Shown here piece by piece: positions 25,546 to 35,063 of a stretch of 42,087 nt of DNA; within the stretch, counting starts at the first letter, position 1, and each line of letters opens with the position of its first letter. A model generated the notes under the pieces. It was given only the letters and a program-made list of their open reading frames with translations. It was not told where the DNA came from and did no database searches. Source of the stretch: an uncultured Bacteroidota bacterium (GTDB taxonomy: Bacteria > Bacteroidota > Bacteroidia > Bacteroidales > P3); assembly GCA_900545215.1 (NCBI GenBank), contig UQXW01000013.1, positions 1-42,087 of the forward strand, written 5' to 3'. The translations under genes and the position numbers were made by a program.

Positions 25546-25625
25546 TCGGCGTTTTAATTTTTTCTTCCGCCGTTTCGTGAAATTCTTCCGCCGTTTCGTC
25601 GATGATGAATCGCCGAAAGAATTTC
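25546..25625. repeat. mosaic GCCG intergenic repeat, copy 2
   Basis: TCGGCGTTTTAA (25546-25557), two direct copies of TTCCGCCGTTTCGT about 21 bp apart (25565-25600), and CGCCGAAAGAATTT (25611-25624). The last 14-mer is identical to 36328-36341. Confidence 0.7.
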
Positions 25626-25776
25626 GGCTTCGCAACAGAGGGGATTTTCGTTTTGCAGGAACGGTTGCGGGGAAAGAGGTTTTAACTTGCGGAATAAGGG
25701 ATTTGCAAAATTGGGGCAGAGGTTGGGGTGTTGCGGTTCTTCGTTCGCATGGGAAATTGAGGCGGAATGAAAAAAC

Positions 25777-25821
25777 AAGAGGAGAATGTTCCCGATTTCA
25801 CTCGGTTTATCCTCCTCTTGA
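25777..25821 (-). terminator. efflux operon terminator
   Basis: CAAGAGGAG (25777-25785) pairs with CTCCTCTTG (25813-25821), and an inner CCGA/TCGG pair sits within the loop. On the minus strand TTTTTT follows. It lies 50 bp beyond the stop of the small PII-like gene, so it closes the whole pump operon. Confidence 0.85.
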
Positions 25822-25870
25822 ACCCACTACAAACAATCAGATACTTATGATTTCATTTCGTATTTCCTCG

Positions 25871-26161
25871 TTATACGTCTATCACGTCCCAGAAGAATAC
25901 TCTCAATCCTTGTTCGGGTGCACTGTTGTCGAGTGCCTGTATTCTTTTTTTGAGTATGGGTGCGATGTTGTCGTCCACTACGCAGAGGGTTGCCATGTTT
26001 TTTGCCGGCCATGCGTGGGAACCGAGGTGCGGTTCGCCGTTCTTGCTACCTCTTCCCTGTATGTCCTGCCAGCGAGTGAAGCCACGGATGGACAACTGGT
26101 GCAATATGTTTTCCACTTCTTCGACGTGGGCTTGGTTATATGCTATGAATGCTGCTTTCAT
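25871..26161 (-). CDS. small PII-like protein at end of RND operon
   Basis: A 96-residue soluble protein starting MKAAFIAYNQAHVEEVENIL, followed by RGFTRWQDIQGRGSKNGEP and a C-terminal GLRVFFWDVIDV. The pattern (a beta strand, a helix, then a glycine-rich T-loop-like segment) resembles the PII/DUF3240-type ferredoxin fold seen beside some RND pumps. The frame is open to 26329 inside the pump gene, but the ATG at 26161 is chosen. It is 5 bp after the pump stop, giving tight coupling. It may sense a ligand or metal and act on the pump. That is inference, and the ligand is unknown. Confidence 0.75.
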   Translation of the reverse strand: MKAAFIAYNQAHVEEVENILHQLSIRGFTRWQDIQGRGSKNGEPHLGSHAWPAKNMATLCVVDDNIAPILKKRIQALDNSAPEQGLRVFFWDVIDV

Positions 26162-26166
26162 TTCGA

Positions 26167-29100
26167 TTATGCTTTTATGGTTCTTGTGTTCAATCTCAAT
26201 GCGTGGTTCTTCCTGTAACTCTTCACCTCTCTCGATGCAAAGACGCAGTAAACGGTCGGCACAATGAGCAGTGTTACGAGTGTGGAAACGGTCAGACCGC
26301 CGACTATCGCTATACCCATAGGCTGCCAAAGCTCGCTGCCCTCTCCTATTCCGAGGCTCATCGGAACCATACCGAGTATTGTGGTGAGCGAAGTCATCAA
26401 TACGGGACGCAACCTCGACTTTCCGCCCAAGATGACGGCTTGCGATATGCCCATTCCTCTTTCACGGTTCAGGTTGATGTAGTCCACCAAGACTATACCG
26501 TTCTTTACGACTATTCCGACCAACATTATCGCTCCTATGAGGCTCATCAAGTTGACCGTGGTGCCTGTCAAAAGCAAGGAGAAGATAAATCCCACGAAAG
26601 CAAAAGGCACAGAGAACATTATGATGAACGGATAACGCAAGGATTCGAACTGTGCCGCCATCACTATGTAAACCAACATCAGGATAAGGACGAGAAGCGT
26701 TCCCATATCGGAGAAAGACTCCTGCTGGTCTTCTATCGAACCGCCTATTTTCGTTCCTATCTCGGTCGGAATGTCCATTTTATCCAATTCTGCCTGTATG
26801 TTGGCGGAAGCCACATCAAGAGTCGCTCCGTAGAGGGTTGCGGATACCTTAATCATACGCTCTCTGTCCTGACGCTTGATTGAAGGCGGTGCTTCTCTTT
26901 CAACAACGTTTGCGACCTCATACACTCTTACGGCTTTGCCTTGGTTGTTATAGATGAGAATGTTCTCTATGTCTTCGACGGATTGGCGGTGTGCCTTGTC
27001 GTTTCTGACTTTGATTTTATACTCTTCGCCGTCCTCGCGGAACACGGAGGCTGTCATACCGTTTATTCTGTTCCTTACGTAGGTCGAAGCGGTGGCAACG
27101 TTAAGTCCGTTCAAGGCAAGTTTCTCGCGATCGAAGTCTATTTGGAACTGAGGACGATAATCTTCTCGGTCGATGGTAACATCTTTAAAGCCCTGCATTT
27201 TTTCCATTTTCGCTTTCAAGGAGTCGGCTATGCGTTCCGTAACTTTGAAGTCGTATCCGAAGATTTCGACATCGATGGTACTTCCTGACATCATGTTGTT
27301 CTGACCTCCTGCCGAAACGGAGAACTTGTTCACTTCGGTATATGTGGCGATTTCCTTTCTCAATTCGTCGGCTATCTCGAACATATCACGCTTCCTGTCT
27401 TCAAGATCGACCAATTTCATACGGAAACTGATATAGTTGCTTCCCGAAGTTCCCATAAGGGCAAAGGTATTGTCGTCATCGTCTCCCGGAACACCGACCG
27501 TATAGTTGAATGTCTGCACTTCGGGGAAGTCTTTGTCCACTCTCTTTTGAAGTCTCTTCGCAATCTCTTTCGCCCTGTCCACATTCGCTCCGGCAGGCAA
27601 CTCTATGCTTCCGGAAATCTGACCGTTGTCCGTTGCTGGAATGAATTCCGTTCCGAGTGATGTAACGGCAAGGACAAGGGATATGATGAACAACAATGCG
27701 GCAGAAGTGATGGTTGTGGTTTTATGCCTTACAGCCCAAGTCAAAAGCCTTTCGTACCAAACGTCGAGCTTGTCCAAGCCTCTTCTGATCGGTGTGTAGA
27801 TTTTTTCAAAGACTTTATTCTCTTTTTTATCCTTCTTTCTCTTCAAGAGCAAGGAACACATCATAGGCGTAAGCGTCAAAGCGGCCGTCGTGGAGACCAC
27901 CATCATGATACAAATCATCCAACCCAACTGCTTGAACATTATTCCCGCCATACCGGTCATCATCGTGAACGGGAAGAACACCGCCAGCAAGGTAAGGGTT
28001 GTGGCAATCACGGCTACACCGACCTCGTTCGTTCCGTATATTGCGGCTTCCCTCGGTTTGCTACCCCGTTCTATGTGTGTGGTTACGTTTTCCAAGACCA
28101 CGATGGCGTCATCGACCACCATACCCAAGGCTATGGAAATGGAGGATAGGGAAATAATGTTTATCGTATTACCGGTAATGAACAGGTAAATGAACGATGC
28201 AATCAGCGAAACAGGTATCGTAACCATAATAATAATTGTTGCCCGCCATTCTCCGAGGAAGAACAACACCACAATGATGACGAACAAACATGCCAATACG
28301 ACCGTCTCGACCAAAGAGGAAATCGAATTTTCTATATTGTCGGTTGTATTCATTACCTCTTGAAGATGAATGTCTCTTGGCAGGTCTTTTTGGATTTGAG
28401 GCAACTGTGCACGGATTTTTTTCATCACCTCGACGGAGTTCGCTCCCGTTTGCTTTTGCACGACTATCGTTGCACCCTTCTTTCCGTTGACAAAACTTTC
28501 CTGTGCTTTCTCCTGAACACTATCAATCACCGTTGCAACATCTTTAAGAAACACGGTCTTGTCCCCGAATTGGGCAACGACCACATCGTTCAACTCCTTG
28601 CTGTCCTTCATCTCCCCTTCCATACGTAGGGAATAGGTCTGCGAGCCTACGTCTATGTTACCGCCGGGAGTACTTACGTTCTCGGCTGCAACTTTCGAGC
28701 CGATTTGCTCGACGGTAAGGTTGTAAGCCTCCAACTTTGTAGGGTTGCAGTTGATTATTATCTCTCTTTGCGGAGCTCCCGACACGGATACGGAACCTAC
28801 ACCGTTGATACGGTTCAATGGATTGGCGACCCCATCATCCAAAATTTTATAAAGAGCAGCCGTACTTTCCTCAGCCGTTGCAGAAATGATGCTTATCGGC
28901 ATCATATCCGTGGATAGTTTCAATATCATGGGGTTCGAACATCCGTCGGGCAAATAACTCTTTATCATTTCTATCTTATCCCGCATGTCATTCACCGCTC
29001 CGTCCAAATCTGTTCCCCAGTTGAATTCCACGCTTATGATTGCAGTGTTTTCCTTTGAGGTGGAGGTTAGTTTCTTCAAGTCGCTTACCGTACTCAAAGC

Positions 29101-29307
29101 ACTTTCCATCACCTTCGTAACGTTGTTCTCGACATCTTCTGCACTCGCTCCCGGATAGGTAACGATAACAATCGCCGTGTTCATCTCGATTTCCGGCAAC
29201 TGATCGATTGCAAGTTTGTTCAGAGAGAAGAGTCCCAATACTATTATCGCCACAAAAATCAATGCGGTCGTGATTGGCTTCTTTACTGATGACTCATATA
29301 TTTTCAT
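26167..29307 (-). CDS. RND multidrug efflux permease (HAE1/AcrB type)
   Basis: A 1046-residue inner-membrane pump of the AcrB type, normal in length. The N-terminus (VKKPITTALIFVAIIVLG) is the first helix. The proton-relay acids are in GMVVDDAIVVLENV and the matching lysine is in VGIVVKNGIVLVDY. Porter-domain landmarks such as EIEMNTAIVIVTYPGASAED are present. It works with the adaptor and outer-membrane factor upstream. The acidic relay fits hydrophobic or amphiphilic drug export over metal export, but the substrate is not deducible. Confidence 0.94.
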   Translation of the reverse strand: MKIYESSVKKPITTALIFVAIIVLGLFSLNKLAIDQLPEIEMNTAIVIVTYPGASAEDVENNVTKVMESALSTVSDLKKLTSTSKENTAIISVEFNWGTDLDGAVNDMRDKIEMIKSYLPDGCSNPMILKLSTDMMPISIISATAEESTAALYKILDDGVANPLNRINGVGSVSVSGAPQREIIINCNPTKLEAYNLTVEQIGSKVAAENVSTPGGNIDVGSQTYSLRMEGEMKDSKELNDVVVAQFGDKTVFLKDVATVIDSVQEKAQESFVNGKKGATIVVQKQTGANSVEVMKKIRAQLPQIQKDLPRDIHLQEVMNTTDNIENSISSLVETVVLACLFVIIVVLFFLGEWRATIIIMVTIPVSLIASFIYLFITGNTINIISLSSISIALGMVVDDAIVVLENVTTHIERGSKPREAAIYGTNEVGVAVIATTLTLLAVFFPFTMMTGMAGIMFKQLGWMICIMMVVSTTAALTLTPMMCSLLLKRKKDKKENKVFEKIYTPIRRGLDKLDVWYERLLTWAVRHKTTTITSAALLFIISLVLAVTSLGTEFIPATDNGQISGSIELPAGANVDRAKEIAKRLQKRVDKDFPEVQTFNYTVGVPGDDDDNTFALMGTSGSNYISFRMKLVDLEDRKRDMFEIADELRKEIATYTEVNKFSVSAGGQNNMMSGSTIDVEIFGYDFKVTERIADSLKAKMEKMQGFKDVTIDREDYRPQFQIDFDREKLALNGLNVATASTYVRNRINGMTASVFREDGEEYKIKVRNDKAHRQSVEDIENILIYNNQGKAVRVYEVANVVEREAPPSIKRQDRERMIKVSATLYGATLDVASANIQAELDKMDIPTEIGTKIGGSIEDQQESFSDMGTLLVLILMLVYIVMAAQFESLRYPFIIMFSVPFAFVGFIFSLLLTGTTVNLMSLIGAIMLVGIVVKNGIVLVDYINLNRERGMGISQAVILGGKSRLRPVLMTSLTTILGMVPMSLGIGEGSELWQPMGIAIVGGLTVSTLVTLLIVPTVYCVFASREVKSYRKNHALRLNTRTIKA

Positions 29308-29329
29308 AGTCCTGATTGAAATCTTTTAT

Positions 29330-30337
29330 TTACTTTATCACATTTACCTTTGAGCCGTCCAACAACTTGGATTGTCCTGTTATCACGACGTTCTCCCCTG
29401 CGGATACACCGCTTAATATTTCGTATTTGTCGTTAAAGCGTCTTCCTATCTCGACTTTGCGATATTCCACGGTGCCGTTCTTTTCCGTGTAAACGTATCT
29501 GTCGTTGGAGCCGGATTGTTTCAAGATTGCCTTATCGGAAACGAGGATTGCGTCTGCTCTTCCGAGGTTCAACTCCACACGTCCGAACATTCCGGGTTTC
29601 AACTTGCTGCCTGCATTGTTTATCTTGACCTCACAAGTGAATGTTCTGGTGCTTGCGTCTATTGTAGGGTAAATCAACGAAATCTTTCCGGTAAATTCTT
29701 CCTCTCCGAATATCTCTGTCTTCAATTTAACCACCATTCCGACTTTCACTTTCGTGTAAAAGGTTTCGGAAACGTTGATTTTCAATTTCACAGGGTTGAT
29801 TTTCATTACCTGTAATATAGGTTGCGAACCGGCAACGTCGCCATTGTCGAAGTTTCTCTGCGTTACAACTCCTTCGATGGGCGATGTAAGGTAGATATTC
29901 TCTTTAAGGTTGTCCACATTCTTCTTCGCAACGTTGTATTGCACCTGCATCTGATCCAATTGCTGCTTGCTGGCTCCACCGGAGTTGTAAAGAGCCTGCA
30001 TTCTGTTCAATTCTGTTTTCAAGTTCTCCAACTGAGCCGTGGAAGTCGCCAATGTGGTGCTTTCCATCTTCACAAGCTGCTGTCCTTTTCTCACTCTGTC
30101 CCCCACTTCAACCATTATCTTTTCTATTCTCGTTCCTCCGGCGGAAGAAATGTAGTTCTTGACCTCCGCATCGACCGTGGAAGAGAATTCATATATTCTG
30201 TCTATCTCCTGTGTCGAAGCTTTCTCGACTTTGACGTTGATTACATCGCTTTTGGTTTCCTTTTTTGCTTCCTCTTTCTTTGAACACCCGATTATCATCA
30301 AGGGAGTCAATACAGCGAGGTAAATAAGTTTTTTCAT
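29330..30337 (-). CDS. RND efflux periplasmic adaptor (membrane fusion) lipoprotein
   Basis: A 335-residue lipoprotein (lipobox MIIGC, Cys18) with the membrane-fusion-protein layout. It has a lipoyl half-motif near VGDRVRKGQQLVKM (about 77-90), a coiled-coil hairpin (about 95-145), the second lipoyl half (ENIYLTSPIEGVVTQR), a beta barrel and a membrane-proximal domain ending in VVITGQSKLLDGSKV. It links the permease and the outer-membrane channel. It lies 22 bp before the pump gene and 40 bp after the outer-membrane factor. Confidence 0.93.
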   Translation of the reverse strand: MKKLIYLAVLTPLMIIGCSKKEEAKKETKSDVINVKVEKASTQEIDRIYEFSSTVDAEVKNYISSAGGTRIEKIMVEVGDRVRKGQQLVKMESTTLATSTAQLENLKTELNRMQALYNSGGASKQQLDQMQVQYNVAKKNVDNLKENIYLTSPIEGVVTQRNFDNGDVAGSQPILQVMKINPVKLKINVSETFYTKVKVGMVVKLKTEIFGEEEFTGKISLIYPTIDASTRTFTCEVKINNAGSKLKPGMFGRVELNLGRADAILVSDKAILKQSGSNDRYVYTEKNGTVEYRKVEIGRRFNDKYEILSGVSAGENVVITGQSKLLDGSKVNVIK

Positions 30338-30377
30338 ATACTCCTCTTTTGTTTGTTGTTGTTTATTATTTCGTTGA

Positions 30378-31739
30378 TTATTCTTTGCCTAATACTTTTT
30401 CCAGATTTGTTTGTGCAATCAGGAAATTGTACAACGACTGCTGGTAATTGAGGTTCGCTTGCGTCATCGACAGTTCGCTGTCATTCAATTCAAGTATCGT
30501 TCCCGATCCTGTGTTGTAACGCACCTTGGCAATCTCGTATCCTCTTTCCGCTTGGGCGATTGCTTCCTTGTTTACGGTGAGTTGTTCCTGTGCCGCTTTC
30601 ATGCTGTTGATTGCAGAACGGATTTGCAAATCCACTCCGTCGATTGCATACTGCTTTTGCAACTCCAACTCCTGCAAACTTATCTTCAACTGTTTTGCTT
30701 TGTTGACAACGGTTCTTCCATTAAAAATCGGAATGCTTAATTGCAAGCCTATGGCAGCACTTCCAACCCAGTTGTAATCTCCGAACTTGAAATCCTCGGC
30801 TTGGGTTTGGTAAGAATACTGACCGAAAGCAGACAACGATGGCAGGTGTTGGCTGTTAACCATTCTCAAACTGTGTTGCAGACTTGCTATATTCAAATCC
30901 AACTGTCTTATTTCGGAGTTCTGGCTTACCGCTTTTTGATTTTCAACAGTTGCAATGCCCGTCATACCCTCTGAAAAGTCCTCCAAGTCTTCCGCAAACT
31001 CCATTTCAGTCTCGGCCGGCAGCGAAAGAATCATCTTTAATTGAAGTATCGCCAATTCCAAACCGTTTTTCGCCGAAATGTAAGTCGGATTCAAATTGTT
31101 CACCTGCACTTTCGCACGTATCAAATCATATTCCGAAACAAGCCCTTGCTCGAAAGACGTTTCCGTTGTTTTGAGAGTCTCCTTTGCATTGTTGATGCTT
31201 CTCTCCAAAACCTTCAAACTGTTCTTTGCAAGCAAGACCGCAAAGTAAGCATCCTTAACCTGCTTGGTCATATCTATGCGAGAGGCACGCGACTTCTCCA
31301 ATATCAAATCTATCTCGCTTTGTTTCGACTTGATTTGTTCCCATAGAGAGAAATTGACCAAAGGAAGAGCTGCCGAAACGTTCACTGCGTATGAGTTTTT
31401 GTAGCCTATCTCCATATACTTCTGTCCTCCCATCATGGCAGAAAAACTCTCAGGCATGAACATGACCGATTTCTTGATATTGTTCGTGTATTGTCCCGAA
31501 GCGGATAAGGTAGGCAGGAGATTTCCGAGAGCCTCTCTTTTGCTGTAATCCACTCTTTGAATTTCCAATTCGGCAACCTTTATCGTCGGATTGTTGTCAT
31601 GAGCGATTTTGAGAGCCGTCGATAAATCCAACCGCAAAGTTCCACCGCCTTCATTCTGACAAAAGGCATGTCCCGATAGGACTGCGGCACACACGAAAAG
31701 GGATAATTTCCCGATTTTCGTAAAAAACCTTCTTCTCAT
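30378..31739 (-). CDS. TolC-family outer-membrane efflux channel
   Basis: A 453-residue outer-membrane factor. A signal peptide (KLSLFVCAAVLSGHAFCQ) is followed by two OEP repeats typical of TolC. Repeat-type motifs are LKIAHDNNPTIKVAELEIQR in the first half and RSAINSMKAAQEQLTVNKEA, NTGSGTILELNDSELSMTQA and NFLIAQTNLEKVLG in the second. It forms the exit duct of the pump encoded by the next two genes. It lies 24 bp after tetR. Confidence 0.93.
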   Translation of the reverse strand: MRRRFFTKIGKLSLFVCAAVLSGHAFCQNEGGGTLRLDLSTALKIAHDNNPTIKVAELEIQRVDYSKREALGNLLPTLSASGQYTNNIKKSVMFMPESFSAMMGGQKYMEIGYKNSYAVNVSAALPLVNFSLWEQIKSKQSEIDLILEKSRASRIDMTKQVKDAYFAVLLAKNSLKVLERSINNAKETLKTTETSFEQGLVSEYDLIRAKVQVNNLNPTYISAKNGLELAILQLKMILSLPAETEMEFAEDLEDFSEGMTGIATVENQKAVSQNSEIRQLDLNIASLQHSLRMVNSQHLPSLSAFGQYSYQTQAEDFKFGDYNWVGSAAIGLQLSIPIFNGRTVVNKAKQLKISLQELELQKQYAIDGVDLQIRSAINSMKAAQEQLTVNKEAIAQAERGYEIAKVRYNTGSGTILELNDSELSMTQANLNYQQSLYNFLIAQTNLEKVLGKE

Positions 31740-31763
31740 TCTGTTCTTAAATGTTTATTGTTG

Positions 31764-32387
31764 TTATTCCGTCTTTTGTTTCTCCAATATATCATCTATA
31801 TATTCTATTCCCTTCACGGTCGATATGCCTCTCATCAAAGTATATAAAACCATGAACTTTATCGTTTCCTCTCCGTATGGAGCATTTGCGTCGAGAAATT
31901 CCGGTTTCGAGGAATAGTACATATTCATCTCCAATATGCTCATAAAGAATTTCTCGTTTATATGCTTCCATATAAAGCCTTCTTTCTTGGCTTGTTCAAG
32001 AGATTCTATCATGTTGGTCTTTGCAAAAACTATATGGGAAGAAATGATTTGCTCGAAGATGTCCGGATAATTCGTTCTTATCTCCTGAGCAAAGCAATAA
32101 ACGTCCTTGAAATACTCATGCACTATCCGAATGGAGCCGAAGAACATCTCGAAAGAGTGTTTGGAGGTTGACCTCAACTTTTCGCAATCCCTGTATATAT
32201 ATTGTATGATTCTGTTCATGCCCTCGAACACCAACTGCTCCTTATTGCTGAAACACTCATACAAAGTCCTTTTCGATATGCCGCAATACGCCGCAATCTC
32301 GTCCATGGTAACGTTTTTGCACGACCTTTTCTGCTTGTACAGCGTACAGGCAGCGTCCATTATCTTATTCTTTTGAGCATTCTCCAT
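31764..32387 (-). CDS. TetR/AcrR family transcriptional regulator
   Basis: A 207-residue regulator with an N-terminal helix-turn-helix (DEIAAYCGISKRTLYECFSN, 29-48) and a divergent ligand-binding C-terminal half. It is the first gene of the efflux operon and likely represses it together with itself. The frame stays open to 32519, but that extension runs through GCCG repeats and has no family similarity, so the ATG at 32387 is chosen. The inducer is unknown. Confidence 0.9.
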   Translation of the reverse strand: MENAQKNKIMDAACTLYKQKRSCKNVTMDEIAAYCGISKRTLYECFSNKEQLVFEGMNRIIQYIYRDCEKLRSTSKHSFEMFFGSIRIVHEYFKDVYCFAQEIRTNYPDIFEQIISSHIVFAKTNMIESLEQAKKEGFIWKHINEKFFMSILEMNMYYSSKPEFLDANAPYGEETIKFMVLYTLMRGISTVKGIEYIDDILEKQKTE

Positions 32388-32454
32388 ATACTTTTTTGCT
32401 TTCAAAACAAATTCATCGCCCTCAGACAAAAATGAAAGCCCGTTTCGATTTTCT

Positions 32455-32489
32455 GAAACGGCGTTTCGTGAAAACAAAACGGCGTTTCG
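32455..32489. repeat. mosaic GCCG intergenic repeat, copy 3
   Basis: GAAACGGCGTTTCG (32455-32468) and AAACGGCGTTTCG (32477-32489) are near-identical copies 21-22 bp apart, and each is a short palindrome around a central G. A degenerate module GCCCGTTTCG lies just upstream near 32438. Confidence 0.7.
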
Positions 32490-32584
32490 CCAAAGCGGCA
32501 TTTCCATTCGACAAATCAAAGCAATAAAAACACATCATAAACGTTGTTCTCCTGCTTTGGTTTCCCTGCTTCTGAAAACGGATG

Positions 32585-32592
32585 CAAAATTA
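32585..32592 (-). promoter_or_regulatory. -7 candidate for tetR-efflux operon
   Basis: The minus strand reads TAATTTTG (TAnnTTTG) with TTTTC 18 bp further up. It would give a leader of about 190 nt that includes the GCCG repeat. No operator palindrome is certain. Confidence 0.4.
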
Positions 32593-32820
32593 CAGAAAAC
32601 TCATAAAACGGAAAAAGTTTTCCGAGTTTAATTTCGACGAAACTGAAACATTTAACATCGATTAAGCACAGCGAAACAATCTTCCGAATGCAAATCCTCT
32701 GTTTTCCTTTCTCTTATTCCTTTGCAAGCAAAAGCACAACCGAAAAAGACAAATCGGACATAAGAACTTTCCGAACAGGAAAAGCCTCACAGACAACGCC
32801 CCTGTTTGAAAGAAATTTCT

Positions 32821-32828
32821 TACCTTTG
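32821..32828 (+). promoter_or_regulatory. -7 box for gyrB
   Basis: TACCTTTG, 26 bp before the gyrB ATG. There is no TTTG at the usual -33 distance. Confidence 0.55.
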
Positions 32829-32854
32829 TAGCTCGAAAATCAAGAATAAAAGGA

Positions 32855-34807
32855 ATGAGTGAAGAAGTAAAGAAAGGCGAATACACGGCGGCGAACATCA
32901 ACGTGTTGGAAGGATTGGAAGCAGTGAGGAAACGTCCTGCCATGTATATAGGAGACGTCAATGTCAGAGGCTTGCACCATTTGGTTTACGAGGTTGTGGA
33001 CAACTCCATCGATGAAGCATTGGCAGGATACTGCACAAAGATAAACGTAAGTATACTGGAAGGCAACTCCATCAGGGTTGAAGACAACGGACGTGGTATT
33101 CCGGTAGACATGCACCCCAAGGAACATCGCTCGGCTTTGGAAGTCGTCATGACGGTTCTGCATGCCGGAGGAAAATTCGACAAAGGCTCCTATAAGGTAT
33201 CGGGCGGTCTGCACGGCGTGGGTGTGAGTTGCGTCAACGCCTTATCGAAACATACGAAGGTAAACGTTTTCAGAGACGGAAAAATCTACGAGCAGGAGTA
33301 CGAAAAAGGTAAACCGATGTACGCCGTTCGTGAAGTTGGAACCACAGACAAGAGAGGAACCGTCGTGGAGTTCACTCCCGATGACGAAATCTTCACCGTA
33401 ACGGAGTACAACTACGACACACTTTGCGCCCGTTTGAGAGAATTGGCATATTTGAACAAAGGCATAGAGTTGACCATCGTCGACATGAGGCAGAAGAACG
33501 AACAAGGAGAATATACCTCCGAACGCTTCTACTCGGAAAACGGATTGAAAGACTTTATCGCCTATCTCGATGCGACAAGAGAGCATCTCATTCCGGAGCC
33601 TATCTATGTCGAGGGAGAGAAACAAGGCATTCCCATCGAGATTGCAATGCAATACAATACCGGATTTACGGAAAATCTCCACTCATACGTCAATAACATC
33701 AACACTCATGAGGGTGGTACACACCTTACGGGCTTCCGCATGGGTATGACGAGGACTTTGAAAAACTATGCCCAGAAAGAAGGCATGCTCGATAAGTTGA
33801 AGTTCGACATAGCGGGAGACGATTTCCGCGAAGGACTGACTGCCGTGATTTCGGTCAAGGTTCAAGAACCGCAATTCGAGGGACAGACGAAAACAAAGCT
33901 CGGAAACAGCGAAGTCGCTCCCGCAGTGGCAGCAGCGGTTTCGGAGATACTGACGAATTATCTTGAAGAACACCCGAAAGAAGCCAAAGCCATAGTCGAT
34001 AAAGTCATCTTGGCTGCAACGGCACGCCATGCCGCCCGCAAGGCAAGGGACTTAGTTCAACGCCAAACGATATTGGGCGTTGCCGGATTGCCGGGAAAAT
34101 TGGCGGACTGCGCAAGCAACGACCCTACCATTTGCGAACTCTTCCTTGTCGAGGGAGATTCCGCAGGCGGAACGGCAAAACAGGGAAGAGACAGGGAACA
34201 CCAAGCCATTCTTCCTTTGAGAGGAAAAATCCTCAACGTAGAAAAAGCCATGCAACACAGAGTTCTCGACTCCGAAGAGATAAAGAACATCTACACGGCT
34301 TTGGGCGTGTCGATCGGAACGACGGAAGACTCCAAGGCATTGAACATGGAGAAACTTCGATACCACAAAGTAATCATCATGACCGATGCCGACGTGGACG
34401 GAGCCCACATTGCGACCCTTATTCTGACTTTCTTCTTCCGTTACATGAGGGAATTGATAGAGGAAGGACACGTTTACATCGCCACGCCGCCTCTTTACAG
34501 AGTGTCGCAAAGTGCAGGCAAGAACGGCGTTTACTGTTGGACGGAAGAGGAACGTATGTCTGCCGTGGCAGAAGTAACAGCGAAGAGCGGCAAAGTGGAG
34601 GTTCAACGTTACAAAGGTCTTGGAGAAATGAGCGAGGAACAACTTTGGTCAACCACGATGGACCCTGCAAACCGTATATTGAGGCAAGTAACCATCGAAA
34701 ACGCCTCCGAAGCCGACAGGGTCTTCTCCATGCTGATGGGCGACGACGTTCCGCCGAGAAGAGAGTTCATCGAAACAAACGCAACTTACGCAAACATAGA
34801 CGCATAA
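32855..34807 (+). CDS. gyrB: DNA gyrase subunit B
   Basis: The ATPase subunit of DNA gyrase, 650 residues. GHKL ATPase motifs are VVDNSIDEALAGYC (about 47-60), EDNGRGIPVDMHP (about 74-86) and SGGLHGVGVSCVNALS (about 116-131). The TOPRIM acidic residues are in EGDSAGG (about 430-436) and TDADVDGAHI (about 510-519). PLRGKILNVEKA and the C-terminal RYKGLGEMSEEQLW match GyrB. The product is slightly short but complete. It is monocistronic with a strong terminator. Confidence 0.97.
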   Translation: MSEEVKKGEYTAANINVLEGLEAVRKRPAMYIGDVNVRGLHHLVYEVVDNSIDEALAGYCTKINVSILEGNSIRVEDNGRGIPVDMHPKEHRSALEVVMTVLHAGGKFDKGSYKVSGGLHGVGVSCVNALSKHTKVNVFRDGKIYEQEYEKGKPMYAVREVGTTDKRGTVVEFTPDDEIFTVTEYNYDTLCARLRELAYLNKGIELTIVDMRQKNEQGEYTSERFYSENGLKDFIAYLDATREHLIPEPIYVEGEKQGIPIEIAMQYNTGFTENLHSYVNNINTHEGGTHLTGFRMGMTRTLKNYAQKEGMLDKLKFDIAGDDFREGLTAVISVKVQEPQFEGQTKTKLGNSEVAPAVAAAVSEILTNYLEEHPKEAKAIVDKVILAATARHAARKARDLVQRQTILGVAGLPGKLADCASNDPTICELFLVEGDSAGGTAKQGRDREHQAILPLRGKILNVEKAMQHRVLDSEEIKNIYTALGVSIGTTEDSKALNMEKLRYHKVIIMTDADVDGAHIATLILTFFFRYMRELIEEGHVYIATPPLYRVSQSAGKNGVYCWTEEERMSAVAEVTAKSGKVEVQRYKGLGEMSEEQLWSTTMDPANRILRQVTIENASEADRVFSMLMGDDVPPRREFIETNATYANIDA

Positions 34808-34870
34808 ATCCTTTCGCTTGCAAGAATTGCAAGATTCGACGCAGGCAAAAGGGAAAAGCGATAATCGATA

Positions 34871-34908
34871 AATGAGCCGGATTTCTCATTCGAGAAATCC
34901 GGCTCATT
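34871..34908 (+). terminator. gyrB terminator
   Basis: A perfect 17-bp stem (34871-34887 with 34892-34908) closed by an ATTC loop and followed by GTTT. It begins 64 bp after the gyrB stop. Confidence 0.9.
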
Positions 34909-34993
34909 GTTTAAGTTCCTTATCCGACAGACTTCGAGAACAAATCCGCCTCATCAAAGCAAGCATTCCCCCACTCGCCCTTTGACAAAAATA

Positions 34994-35053
34994 AAACGGC
35001 GAAAGAATTTCCTCAAACGCCGTTCCGGCAAATCCTTTCGCCGTTTCGTCAAA
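34994..35053. repeat. mosaic GCCG intergenic repeat, copy 4
   Basis: 34994-35024 is 29 of 31 identical to 36325-36355, the best-preserved unit in the window. It is followed by TTTCGCCGTTTCGTCAAA (35037-35054). It sits in the 256-bp gap between gyrB and a TPR gene. Confidence 0.75.
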
Positions 35054-35063
35054 TGCCACTTGC

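Larger units (their letters stand above)
25206..25870. other. 665-bp gap without a protein gene
   Basis: This gap holds, from left to right, the tnaA leader (25206-about 25380), the tnaA promoter, a cluster of GCCG repeat modules (about 25546-25625), an unexplained stretch (25630-25770) and the efflux-operon terminator. Long open frames here on the plus strand run into the antisense of the pump genes and are not credible genes. Confidence 0.7.
32388..32854. other. 467-bp divergent gap between tetR and gyrB
   Basis: It contains GCCG repeat modules (32455-32489), a TAATTTTG -7 candidate for tetR and a TACCTTTG -7 box for gyrB. Nothing coding is supported in it. The stretch 32640-32800 is unexplained. 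Confidence 0.65.

Noticed and set aside
25541..26218. Open frame of 225 codons on the plus strand
   Set aside because: Its first part reads the GCCG repeats and its rest is antisense to the PII-like and pump genes.
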